Source: Vombatus ursinus
Lineage: Eukaryota; Chordata; Mammalia; Diprotodontia; Vombatidae
Direction: 5' to 3'
NCBI RefSeq assembly: GCF_900497805.2
Contig: NW_020954548.1
Coordinates: 12,421,162 to 12,485,161, forward strand
Length of the DNA stretch: 64,000 nucleotides
The notes under the pieces were generated by a model that saw only the letters and a program-made list of their open reading frames with translations, was not told the DNA's origin and made no database searches. A program made the position numbers and the translations under genes. This document shows, piece by piece, positions 35,863 to 45,879 of this stretch; positions within the stretch are counted from its first letter, which is position 1, and each line of letters opens with the position of its first letter.

Positions 35863-36202
35863 TTGCCAGCTAAGTGGTACAGTGGATAGAGTGCTGGGCT
35901 TAGAGTCAGGAAGACTCATTTTCCTCAGTTCAAATCTGACCTCAGATTCTTACTAGCTGTGTGACCCTGGGAGAAGTCACTTCACCCTGTTTGCCTCAGC
36001 TTCAGAAGTCCTGAATTCAAATCCTGCCTCTGACACTTACAAGCTGTGACCCTGGGCAATCTGTAACCCTGTTTGCCTCTGTTACCTCATCCATAAAATG
36101 AGCTGGAAAAGGAAATGGCAAACCACTCCAGCATCTTTGCCAAGAAGACCTTAAATAAGGCCACAAAGAGTCAGACACAACCAAAACAACTGAACAACAA
36201 AG
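35863..36202 (+). repeat. RTE-tailed SINE with an internal partial duplication
   Basis: The head is agctaagtggtacagtggat. The core from gttcaaatctgacctcagat to caccctgtttgcctc appears a second time as attcaaatcctgcctctgac to aaccctgtttgcctc. The long 3' half follows (gagctggaaaaggaaatggc, catctttgccaagaagacc, caactgaacaacaaagag). The element is thus longer than its relatives. Confidence 0.88.
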
Positions 36203-36204
36203 AG

Positions 36205-36465
36205 TAGAAGGGGCAAAGACAGCTCAGGGGTTGCCTTCCCCTCCCTCAAGGAGTTTAAGGATAGGCTAAATTACCATTTGTCAGGTACATAAAATGGAGA
36301 TAATTTTATATAGATATATAGATACACACAACACACACATACACACACATACTCTGTGTGTGTGTGTGTGTGTGTGTGCACGCGCGTGCGCACTGGACTG
36401 TTGGCTGTTGAGGTCCCCCTCAGTTCTCAAATCCATGATTCTGTAATCTTTCCTAATGTACCATC
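36205..36465 (+). repeat. CR1/L3 3' end, split by a CA/TG tract
   Basis: cctccctcaaggagtttaag, gctaaattaccatttgtcag, then after the microsatellite actggactgttggctgttga, ggtccccctcagttctc and atgattctgtaatc are the CR1/L3 end. Confidence 0.7.
36324..36390. repeat. (CA)n/(TG)n composite microsatellite
   Basis: CA units are followed by TG units and a short CG-containing run (cacgcgcgtgcgc), an inverted pair that could form a hairpin or left-handed DNA. Confidence 0.93.
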
Positions 36466-36469
36466 AAGA

Positions 36470-36945
36470 AAAATCAATCATTCCTTTACACTGTGCATGC
36501 CATCATCAGAGATGCCTTTTCTCCCTTACCTTCCCCTCGCTGGGCCTCCCAGAACCTATCCAGGTTGCTTGTCATGTCATATGGCTTGGATAAGATGAAA
36601 GTCACCAACTCTATTCCTTCCAGTGAGATGAAGAATTATAAGGTCATCTACTATCTGTCATCTGTCCTGCCATTGCCTCCTAAGTTCCTCCAGCCTTATC
36701 ATCTCCCCTGCCTTGACACATAGCATACCTACGTACTGTTATCTGACTTACCAATGTAACCATAGGATGCCTAGGCCTTTCTATCTGCCCTGCTGCTGAG
36801 CTTTTAAGGCTCCGCCATGCAATTGAACTATCTTTTATATGTTGTCTCCCACAATTAGAGTGTGAACTCCTTGACACTTTTTCTATTTGTTAGCCCAGGG
36901 CTTTACACATAGTAAACATTTAATAAATGCTTTTTTATTTATTCA
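36470..36945 (+). repeat. L2-like LINE 3' end
   Basis: gagtgtgaactccttgacac, tagcccagggctttacacat and agtaaacatttaataaatgc are the L2 3' end. The upstream part is more doubtful. Confidence 0.6.
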
Positions 36946-37285
36946 TTCACTGCATATATTCCCCAGCTGTCCACTACAGTCTTCAGTGGCACTGCTACTT
37001 ACTATCTAGGACATCAGGAAAAACTATTCAACTCTTGACCAGTTACCTAAACTGTATAAGAAAGTACCTGGATTATAAGACTTTAATGAGCAATTGTCCC
37101 TTAAACCCTTGGAAAGCATAAAATAACTAGTCAATTAGGAAAAAAAAAAACACCAGTCACAATAGCCCTGAGGGTTCATAGTGTGCCACAATGAAAACAA
37201 AAACTACCAGATAAATATTTCATCCAAGGAAAATGGCTGGGATGGTGAGGGGAGGTTAGAGAGAATCTCAGCTAAAATGGGCCTG
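36946..37285. other. Unassigned intron
   Basis: Nothing could be supported beyond a short A tract at 37141-37150. Confidence 0.4.
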
Positions 37286-37775
37286 ACAAGTAGTCACTCA
37301 CACTCTTCTTGAAGACTTCGGAGGAAAACCTACTCACTCCCCATGGAGCTTTCATCATTAGGAAGTTTCTCTTCACACAAAGCCCAAATCTGTCACTTTC
37401 TCCCTTCCAACCAAGGTCCCTAATTCTTCCCCTGGGGCAAACAGAACAAGTTTAAGTCCTCTTCCATAAAACAATCCTTCACACACCTGAAGATATTATT
37501 CCTCCCTGCAGTTTTCTCTTCACCAAGCAAACATCTCCCCATTCATGCAACCAGTCCTCCCACTACATGAATTCAAGGCCCTCACAATCCTAGTTTCCTT
37601 CTCCTAAATAATTCCTAGCTTTATCAATGACATTCATAAAACATGGCACCCATAACTAAACATACAATAATACTCTAGGTGTGGTCTGACCAAGGCAGAA
37701 TAAAATGAATCTCCTTATTCCTGGAAGCTAATCATGCCTATCTTAATTCAGTCTAGTATCACATTTTATTGCCCT
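37286..37775 (-). repeat. CR1/L3 LINE, C-terminal ORF2 part
   Basis: On + the antisense words are attaggaagtttctcttcac, ttcttcccctggggcaaaca, gaacaagtttaagtcctctt, aatactctaggtgtggtctg and accaaggcagaataaaatg, in CR1/L3 order. Confidence 0.8.
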
Positions 37776-38260
37776 AAATGAATTCCTTTACAAATAAACC
37801 TATTATTGAAATATCACCTCTTTATGGTAGCAGATTAAGTCATAATATAACCTACATAGCAGTCGTGTAAAATTCAAACAGAAATGGATGCCTAAGGGTT
37901 ACATATTGACTTAAAAAATCACAAATTAATATTATCTATATCATGTTATATGTTTACTTATTTTGTTAATTTCTCAAATACATTTATATTTCATAGACAC
38001 TTAGTTTGACACTTCTACTATACTGCATAATGCCACAGAATACTGCATTATGTCCGTTAGCATTTTTTTTAAAGAAACAGAACAGAGGTATTGCTGTATC
38101 ATAAAACTCCTCCTACAATACAAATTCTAAATGTTCTCTAGCTTAAGGCAAAGGGGAGAGCCATAAGAAGATTTTGCTAATCATAAAACAGAAAATGTAT
38201 TTGGGAACAACTTGAGAAGCACAATAACAAGAAAAAGTTGAACACTACTGGTTCACTTTT
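37776..38260. other. AT-rich intron, nothing recognised
   Basis: No exon, RNA gene or repeat family could be supported. Confidence 0.4.
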
Positions 38261-38385
38261 GTAAGGTTGGTGACTTTGCACAGCCCTCCTTCAATTAAGT
38301 GCAATTCACGTGTAAGTCACGGCATGACCTTCCTGATGTCATGGTCCTCTTCTTCCAGAATGAAGGATAAATAGCAACCTGTAAG
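38261..38385 (+). repeat. RTE-tailed SINE, 3' part
   Basis: aaggttggtgactttgcaca, gccctccttcaattaagtgc, tgacctt-cctgatgtcatgg and cttcttccagaatgaaggat match 38960-39065. Confidence 0.85.
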
Positions 38386-38824
38386 TGGCACAGACTGCCC
38401 CACTGGGGACCCAACTGGCAAATTCCAGTTGGACAACACAGCTCCTTCCATCTTCTTCCCTTCCCCTCCCCTTCCCTCCCATTCTCCTTTTCCTCTGTCC
38501 ACATGGTGTATCCTGCCCTTACCTGCAGGTGCTCTGCCCAAAGGAATGCAAATTTTGATGGCTGAAACCTTGCAAGATAACTTGGGTTTACAGGCTAGAT
38601 TTCTTTCTTAAGGACTATGCCTTAAACCCAGATCTCTCTGGCTCTCATTGATTGGCCAACAATAGGTCCCAGCCCAAGCCCACAGAGCCCTGATTGCTTA
38701 GTGTTTCTGTTTTGTCCAGAAACCCTAAGGGTCTTCCCCTATAGACTGATTTTTTTTTTAAACACATAAAAGAGGCCATTCTTTGTCTCTTTTCTTACCT
38801 AGTCTTAAAAATCGAATGGACTTT
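38386..38824. other. Moderately GC-rich unassigned block between two RTE SINEs
   Basis: It contains a C/T-rich run at 38445-38495, a CCAAT-like gattggccaa at 38650 and a TATA-like cataaaagaggcc at 38765 about 60 bp before the SINE. It could be a worn LTR or the 5' part of a longer RTE-tailed element. No second copy was seen in the window. Confidence 0.3.
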
Positions 38825-39084
38825 GCCTCAGTCAAACTGAGATGTGGGAAAGACCTTAGCTTAAAAAGGCCATGATCTCCCACTGCATCCAGGGCCATCT
38901 CCAGGCTTCATGATCTATATTTTGCCACTGGATCCAGATGGCTCCAGAGGAGAAAGTGAAGCTGGTGACTTTGTATAGCCTTCCCTCACTTAAATCCAAT
39001 TTTACTTGCCAAGTCATGGCATTACCTCCCTGATGTCATGGTCCTCTTCAAGAATGGAGGACAAACAACAACAATACCAAGACT
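38825..39084 (+). repeat. RTE-tailed SINE, apparently complete
   Basis: It runs from tgcctcagtcaaactgagat through cttagcttaaaaaggccatg, ccactgcatccagggccatc and ccactggatccagatggctc to gtcatggtcctcttcaagaa and gaggacaaacaacaacaata. About 260 bp; it serves as the reference for the truncated copies here. Confidence 0.85.
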
Positions 39085-39574
39085 CAGAGAAGTAGCTAAT
39101 TTTAGGCTTTCAGAAATTATTCATATGCAAGAAGTGGGATAAAAGACACCACATAGGAAAAATCTATGATCAAAAATTAAGGTAGGCAGGTCATGTAACA
39201 AGAGATTATAGAAGTCCTGCAAGATCTGCAGAAAAGCCTTAAATACACTGGATAGATCCCTCATGGAGGTATATGGGAAGATATGATTAGGGTTAAGATT
39301 AAAGGAAATATAGGTGATCTGTAATATGGGGAAGAGTACCCACATCCATGAGATCATAGATCCACTGAGGTACTGAATTGCAATTCATCTAAAACTTTTA
39401 GACAATATCAAGTTTGGCCACCATAGCCAAATCAAAGCACTTAAATAACACTTTATAAAGTATTTCATTCAGTTATAATTCCCAAAACACCTAAATTTGC
39501 AGAACATGTGGTGTTCAAAATTATGACCCTATGTCACCAAAAAATCACTAAATTAAGTCTGGTAACTCTTCATG

Positions 39575-39800
39575 GCAGATATGTAGCATAGCAGATAGAG
39601 TGCCCTCCTGGAGTTAGGAAGAATCAACTTTTTGAGTTTAAATCTGGCCTCCAATACTTATTAGTTGTGTGACCCTGGGCAAGTCACTTCACAGTGTGCA
39701 TTAGGAATAATAGTAACTGCATCCGAGGATTGCTCGGAGAGATAACAATTGTAAGGTGCTTATTATCAAGTACTATATAAATGTTAGTTATTATTACTAA
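39575..39800 (+). repeat. MIR/CORE-type SINE
   Basis: cagatagagtgccctcctgg, agtttaaatctggcctccaa, gttgtgtgaccctgggcaag and the end ggataataatag-like ggaataatagtaactgcatc, actatataaatgttagttat are present. Confidence 0.85.
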
Positions 39801-39891
39801 TGGTCTCGAATAGAAGTGAATGCAACCCAAATCAGATTAAAATATAATCAGGAAATATTTAACAAAATAAATAAAAATACAATACAACATT

Positions 39892-40735
39892 TCTTTTTTT
39901 TTAAAGATTCATTAATTTATTTTAGTTTTCAATATTCACATCCACAAGATTTTGTGTTCCAAATTTTCTCCCCATCTCATCCCTCCCCCAAACCCAAGAC
40001 AGCATGCATTCTGAATACCCTTGCCCCTACTCTGCCCTCCCTTCTATGCCCCGCCCCCACTTCTCTTATCCTCTTCCTCTGTTATTTTCCTGTAGGGCAG
40101 GATAGATTTCTATACCCCACTGCCTGTATATCTTATTTCCCAGTTGCTTGTGAAAACAATTTTTTAACATTTGTTTTTAAAACTTTGAGTTCCAAATTTT
40201 CTCCCTTCCTCCCTCCCCACCCACCCTTATTGAGAAAGCAAGCAACTCGATACAGGTTATACACGTGTAGTCATGCAAAACACTTCCATAGTAGTCATGT
40301 TGTGAAAAACTAAGTATATTCCCTTTAATCCTAACCCGCCCCCACCATTTATTCTATTCTCTTTTGACCCTGTCCCTCCTCAGAAATGTGTGCTTCTGAT
40401 TACCCCCTCCCCCAATCTGTCCTTGCCTCTACCATCACCCAATTCTCTCGTCCCCTTCCCCGCTTATTTTCCTGTAGTGTAAGATAGATATCCATACCCA
40501 ATGGAGTGTGTATGTTATTCCCTTCTTAAGCCAAATCCAATGAGAATAAGAATCACTCATTCCCTCTCACCTTCTCCCACTTCCCCTCCACTGTAAAAGC
40601 CTTTTCCTGTCTGTTTTATGTGAGATAATTTACCCCATTCTACTTCTCCCTTTTTCCTTCTCTCAGTATAATCCTCTATCACCCCTTAATTTTATTATCC
40701 AGATATCACCCATTCATCTTCAACTCACCCTGTAA
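39892..40735 (-). repeat. HAL1-like L1 derivative: inter-ORF spacer joined to 3' UTR, with a second 3' end
   Basis: On + two L1 3' ends stand in tandem: tttaaagattcattaatttat...tgttccaaattttctcccc and aacatttgtttttaaaactttgagttccaaattttctccc (each the antisense of the L1 end at 51905-51955). Behind the second, at 40500-40560, comes gttattcccttcttaagccaa and tccaatgagaataagaatc, which in the full L1 belongs to the ORF1-ORF2 spacer (28030-28066). ORF2 is missing between spacer and 3' UTR, as in HAL1 elements. Open frames on + are low-complexity. Confidence 0.65.
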
Positions 40736-40742
40736 TGCAACA

Positions 40743-40990
40743 TTTTTTGTTGTTATTCAGTCATTTCAGTCATGTCAGACTTTCCATGATCCCATTTTGG
40801 TGAGTTTTATTGATAAAGATACTGAAAATATTTGCCATTTCCTTCTCCATTTCATTTTACAGATGAGGAAACTGAGATAAACAGGGTTAAGTGACAGCTA
40901 GTAAGTGTAAGAGGCCATATCTGAAGTCAGCAAGACTCTTCTTCCTGACTCCAAGTCCACTGCTCTATTCACTGCACCACGTAGTGGCCC
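40743..40990 (-). repeat. RTE-tailed SINE, minus strand, with target duplication
   Basis: On + it starts with the antisense tail ttttttgttgttattcagtc, then tgccatttccttctccattt, gatgaggaaactgagataaa, and ends with the antisense head ctattcactgcaccacgtag. The flanks tgtaatgcaaca (40732-40743) and tgcaatgcaaca (40991-41002) differ at one base. Confidence 0.9.
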
Positions 40991-41379
40991 TGCAATGCAA
41001 CACAGATGATACAGTTACCCCTTCCACATCAAGACTTTTCCCCATCGTGGTTTTGATATATCATAGGTTGGCATGAGAAACTAAATGAGAATTTGAGGGG
41101 AGTTTTGAGGAAGCCACAGACAACATAGACAACATGTGAAAGCCAGCAGATGACACAGAAAAAGTTTAGAAACTTGGAAATGCATAAAATATATGTACAG
41201 TATCATGTAATATCCACATATTTTCACTTTTAACACCATAATAATTCAGATTTCTTCACTAGTGTGAAGGGAAGACAAAAAAAATTTTACAAGGATTTTC
41301 CAGAGGGGAGGGGGATGTTACACGCCCCTAACTCCTGAAATGTGGAAGGGATAACTGTATTAAATTGTAGTTTTCTAAG

Positions 41380-42045
41380 TCAATATGCAGGCTGAAGGGA
41401 TCCATTTCTATTTGAGTTAGATACCAATGGTCTAGAAGAAACATGCATGAAATATTAAGATGAAATTTAACATGTATAAATGTAAAGTATTACACTTAAG
41501 GTCAAAAAAATCAATTTTAAAAGAAGATGTAGTAGGGCAAAAGTTAATCCAATCAACTCTCTGGAGCTTTCAGTAAATTTCAAAAATCTATGTGAGACAA
41601 GAGTATGACATGGCAAAAAACAAAAAAGTTAATGTTAATCCCAGGATAATGTCCAGGACATGGTAGGTGACCTTATTACTTACTATACTCTATCCTGATC
41701 AGAAGATATATGGAGATAACAATATGTTCAGTTCTGGTTATCATATTTTAGGAAGAACGTTGATAAACTGAAAAGCATCTCTGGAGGTAACTAGAAAGAT
41801 AAACTGTATTGACACCATACCATAGAAATTCACCAAAGAACATCTAATATTTAGTAACAATCTGAGGTTCTATTCAACTGAAGGAATTAAGGAGGCTTAG
41901 CTTACTTAGGGGAAGACCTGATAGCAGTTTTAAGGGGCTATCATGATAAACAGGAAATGGACTTCTGCTTAGCCCTGGGGGTGGGGGGCTGCTGAGGGGA
42001 TAGGGGTGGAGGTGATGACTGGAATCAAGGAGTGGAAACTACTGA
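41380..42045 (+). repeat. CR1/L3 LINE, ORF2 middle to C-terminal part
   Basis: ataaatgtaaagtattacac, caatcaactctctggagc, atgacatggcaaaaaac, tctggttatcatattttagg, aaagcatctctggaggtaac and tagcagttttaaggggctat follow CR1/L3. Diverged, no ORF. Confidence 0.72.
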
Positions 42046-42125
42046 CAGACAACAATAATGATACTTTGGAAAGTTTGCATAATGCTTTACATACATTAAT
42101 CTCATTGAACAGCTTTGTAGGATAG
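42046..42125 (-). repeat. MIR end fragment
   Basis: On + aagtttgcataatgctttac, atacattaatctcattgaac and gctttgtaggatag are antisense MIR. An L2 end follows directly. Confidence 0.55.
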
Positions 42126-42262
42126 TTGAATCAATCAATAAACATTTATTAAGCAGTGTGCTAAGCACAGGAGATACAAAAAACACTGGAGAGGCAAAAG
42201 ATAGTCCCTTCCCCAAAGAAACTTACAATCTGAAGGAGAAGACAACACGTAAATACAGACAG
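42126..42262 (-). repeat. L2 LINE 3' end
   Basis: + reads tcaatcaataaacatttatt, aagcagtgtgctaagcacag, gagatacaaaaaacactgg and agaaacttacaatctgaagg, the antisense L2 end. It may belong to the same copy as 43632-43970. Confidence 0.82.
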
Positions 42263-42842
42263 TTCTCCCTTTACAAATTCACATTAAGCAAACTTCACTT
42301 TACATAAAGAATTCTGAAAGAAATCTTTCAGTAACAACATCAACAAAAAAAACTTATGTGAAGTTTACCATGCTCTTTCTCCACTCTTGCTCTTCTCCTC
42401 CACACTCTCCAGCCTCCCATCACCCCCACAAAAAAAAAAAAAGCCTTAAAAAAAAAATCCTCCAAGTGAAAGCAGAAGAGCACGAGATACTACTACCACT
42501 GCTGCCTGATGGGGGCTTGGCTTGAAGGCTCCAGCTCAAAGAAAGGAAATCTTTGCCTTACTCTGCCCAGCCACCTGCCGAGCATGTCCACTCTGCATGT
42601 CTATCTTCCATCCATCCATCTGAGCTTGGGCACTGAGTGTCTGTCCCCAGCTCAGTCACCTAGCAGCCAAACTAATAATACAGTGACCTCTCCTGTCTGT
42701 CCAGTCTCCACTGCCCCAATCCCTGTCCGTCCCCTCCTTGCCCCCTGTGGTTGGCCCCACAACCCATGTGTTCTTCTTTCTATTCTTGCTTCTCTGTCCC
42801 AAGCTCCCATTGATCCTCTTCCAGAATGAAGGACAAACAACA
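42263..42842 (+). repeat. GC-rich unclassified element ending in an RTE tail
   Basis: It starts with ttacaaattcacattaagca and aacttcactttacataaaga, then two A runs, then a GC-rich C/T-biased block. The end gatcctcttccagaatgaag, gacaaacaacaacaaccac is the RTE SINE tail. This could be a SINE of another head type or an RTE tail joined to copied unique sequence. A 106-codon open frame on + (42509-42829) ends inside the RTE tail and is rejected as a gene. Confidence 0.45.
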
Positions 42843-42964
42843 ACAACCACCCATGTGTCTTGAACCATGCTGCTCCCACCTCCACTGCACAAGGCCCTCT
42901 TCTTCTCTACCTCCCTTCCCCATGATTGTAGGCAAATTCACATTACTAAAAACACTGTTGTTAT

Positions 42965-43520
42965 TTTCTTAGTTTTTCAAGGGGTGATGTCTTGATTGTG
43001 TGTGAATCAGATTTTAAGTGAGGGTGAGTGGCACAAATTCATCAGCCTCATTCTCTCTTTCTGAGTCATCAAAGTCCAGCGGCAAAACAAAAGACAGGAC
43101 AACTGACAATGGCAAGGGATATAGTGGATGACCTTGGCATCTTCCATGTCTGACCAAGCTCTAGATGCTCCACAGCACCTGCTTCAGCATTCTTCGTGGC
43201 CATTGAAATAAACTATTCTCATCCACTTATTCCACCAGGGGAAATCTTCACATGATTGGATAGACATCACCCTAACTCACTGATGGGTTTGAGGTCTGTT
43301 GGTTACCCTTAACCTGGTTTAGCCTGTCTGCCAAGACAGTCTTACCCAGGTGTGGCCACTGTGCATGCTACAGCTTTTTGGAGCCACAGGGAAAAGTTTG
43401 GCAAAAGGTAGACACCACAGGTGGATGAACAACCTTGGAAAGGGCTCATCAAGCCCTCATGCCAAAGAAGCCAGTCCTCTCTGAACACATAGAGCTCTGC
43501 TAAATGGTCCACTTATATAA
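42965..43520 (-). repeat. RTE-related SINE/LINE 3' end, longer subfamily
   Basis: On + ggtgatgtcttgattgtgtg, aagtccagcggcaaaacaaa, gtggatgaccttggcatctt, gaccaagctctagatgctcc, ctcactgatgggtttgaggt and ggttacccttaacctggttt are a coherent marsupial dispersed repeat. Its left 150 bp is homologous to the antisense of the 260-bp RTE SINE; the remainder is not. Confidence 0.7.
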
Positions 43521-43536
43521 AGTGAGGGGGAAAAAT

Positions 43537-43630
<94 letters not shown>
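43537..43630. repeat. (TA)n(TG)n composite microsatellite
   Basis: About 10 TA units pass into TG units with one tatacatg interruption, about 94 bp in all. Confidence 0.97.
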
Positions 43631-43631
<1 letters not shown>

Positions 43632-44160
43632 TCTGTCAGAGGACAAAAGGGTGCATATTTAAGAAATGTTAGAAAAGTGAAATCAACAGCCCTTGGCAAC
43701 AGATTGGATATGGGCGTGAAAGACCATAAGGCATCAATGAGGACTCCTAGTTTGTGAGCCGGAGGGACTGGATGGCATTACCCTTTACAGTAATAGAGGA
43801 GGTAGGACAGGGAGAGAGTTTAGGGAGAAAGCATGAGTTCTGTTTTGGACATGTTGATTTTAAGATATCTACTGAATATCCAGTTCAAGATGTCTGAAAG
43901 GCAGTTGGAGATGCAAGATTAGAGGTCAGCAGAAACGTCAAGGGATTACAATTATAATAATATTTAACATGCTTTAAACATTAATATCAACCCTGAATGG
44001 GGGGGCAAAGGGGAGAGGGGAAGAGTTGGAGAAGTGGTGAGAGATAATGAGGAAACCAGGATGACTCCTAAGTTGAGAAACTAAGAGACTGGGAGGATAG
44101 TGTTGCCCTCTACAATTCTACTTTGGGGAAGGTTCTATTTTGGACATATTAATAGTTCTG
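43632..44160 (-). repeat. L2 LINE fragment(s)
   Basis: On + gtcagaggacaaaagggtgc, gcccttggcaacagattgga, ttctgttttggacatgttga, gatgtctgaaaggcagttgg repeat the words of 33310-33570. 44030-44160 repeats part of the same L2 text (gagagataatgaggaaacca, gactgggaggatagtgttgc), so two overlapping L2 pieces stand side by side. Confidence 0.75.
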
Positions 44161-44164
44161 TTTC

Positions 44165-44390
44165 TATTTAAAGGTGAGGAAACTAAGGCTTGGAGAGGTT
44201 ATGAGTTGTCCATATTCACATAGACTATAACAGACCCAGCCACATAGATATATAGATATACTAAGAGTCAGAAATGGATTTAAACCCAGGTCTTCCTAAC
44301 TCCACAATTACCATGATATGTCATATTGCTTCCAATCTACTTCTAAGTAACTAAAGATATCCAAAACAGATGAACCAGGAGATGAGATGT
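44165..44390 (-). repeat. MIR-like fragment
   Basis: + reads aggtgaggaaactaaggctt, ggagaggttatgag, cagaaatggatttaaaccca, the antisense of an old SINE core. Confidence 0.5.
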
Positions 44391-44530
44391 TTATCTCACT
44401 GGAGGTCTTCAAAGACTGGAAAACAATTTGTTGGGGATACTGAAGAGAATATTCTTGTTCACACAGAAGTTTGGACTTGATGTCATATAAAGTCTCTTTC
44501 AGCTCTGACAATCTATGATTCTATGAAGAT
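44391..44530 (+). repeat. CR1/L3 3' end
   Basis: cactggaggtcttcaaagac, tggaaaacaatttgttgggg, agtttggacttgatgtc, ctctttcagctctgacaatc and tatgattctatga are the CR1/L3 end, including its terminal ATTCTATGA repeat. Confidence 0.8.
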
Positions 44531-44544
44531 GTGTATTTAAAATA

Positions 44545-44825
44545 AGACATAATAATTGACATTTTATATATATATATGTATATGTGTGTGTGTGTGTGTG
44601 TATACACATAGCCCTTTAAAATTTGCAAGGCACTTTTCTCACAACAACCCAGTGAGATAGGCAATACAAATATTATTAACTCCATTTTACAGATAAGGAA
44701 GCTAGGATTATGAGAAGTTAAGTGAGTTGCCCAGAATCAAACAGTCAGTGTTTGGGCCAGAATTTGAAGCCAGAGATTCTGACTCAAAGTTCAACACTTT
44801 ACTATACTGTGGAACCTCTTTTATT
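44545..44825 (-). repeat. MIR SINE, minus strand, holding a TA/TG tract
   Basis: After the 44565-44612 (TA)n(TG)n tract, + reads tttgcaaggcacttttctca, caacaacccagtgagatagg, ttattaactccattttacag, ataaggaagctaggattatg, the antisense MIR. Confidence 0.82.
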
Positions 44826-45553
44826 AACAATGACAAATCAGGCTTGGACATAGCATAACAATTCAATTACATTAGAAAAAAACTAGACTCATTAATGTGG
44901 GCTCTGGTGCCACAAGAACAAAATGTCTTCTCCAACTTGTATCTATGCTATTTTTTCTGCCAGCAAGATATACCACTACCCTCACATTTCTGCTATTTCC
45001 TATTACCTAGGGTTTAGCCATCCCCTTAGCCTCCAGTAACATCATCCTCTGATTTACAAAAAATTTATCATATACAATGGCACATGCAATACAGTTAACA
45101 GATAGAAAAGTTAACTTCAAAGTTTAGATAAGATTCTTACAATTTAACTCTTCCCCTGAAAATCATCAAGATATTTTATCTTAGTTTCATTCTAGCTAAA
45201 ATTCTTATCATTCTAGATTTTCACATTAATTCAATTTTATTCCCTTTGCCATATAACCAGCTGGCCTAGTCTGCTACTCTTTTGAATCTAACTCTTTAGT
45301 CCCAAATAAGATATACTGGACGTCAGAAGTCTAGGACTTTGCTCTCTATGATCATCCAACTCAATCATCTAAAGAAACTTCATCCTGATTCACTGAAAAT
45401 GGCCTAACCTGTTCCCCAAAACATTCAAACAGAAAGAATTCTTCCCTATTGAAGACCACTTAGGGTCCCATAGACATTAAAGTTACCACTCCATAGTTTC
45501 ATGTCATGATGCCTCCCTCATTCTATCTAGAGATTTCCACACTCTAGCTCCTT
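44826..45553. other. Unassigned intron
   Basis: I recognised no family. 45340-45550 has the look of a worn old repeat but cannot be named. Confidence 0.35.
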
Positions 45554-45748
45554 AAGAAACTGATCACATTATCGTGAAAATATGCTTAATATGAATTTAT
45601 AAAGTAGAGCCTATATAAGATTGCACGTAGTCTTGGGGAAGGGAAAGGAGAGAGAGGGAGAAAATTTAAAATTCAAAATCTTATGGAAGTGAATGTTAAA
45701 ACTAAAAATAAATTAATTATTTAAAAAAAGGAAAAGAAACTGTTCATA
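45554..45748 (+). repeat. 5'-truncated L1 3' end with 13-bp target duplication
   Basis: ggggaagggaaaggagagag, agaaaatttaaaattcaaaa and ctaaaaataaattaatta are an L1 3' UTR end of about 165 bp. The flanks aagaaactgatca (45554-45566) and aagaaactgttca (45735-45747) differ by one base and mark a normal L1-type insertion. Confidence 0.78.
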
Positions 45749-45879
45749 CTGTCGCCTAAAATAACCTTTTAATAAGCCAGATTTTTTTCAGTTCTTTTAA
45801 AACTTGATGAAAAAAGTGATCTCTTCAAATTAAGTTGCCAAAAATCCCTTAAGTGAAAAATACAATGGCTTTTTCTTAG

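Noticed and set aside
39816-40313. 165-codon open frame on plus
   Set aside because: Antisense of L1 3' UTR sequence, C/T-rich; no protein similarity.
42509-42892. Open frames of 77-106 codons on both strands
   Set aside because: GC-rich composition keeps all frames open; the plus-strand frame ends in an RTE SINE tail and no splice sites or homology are seen.
43457-43757. Frames with THTHTH or CVCVCV runs on both strands
   Set aside because: Translation of a (TG)n/(CA)n microsatellite.
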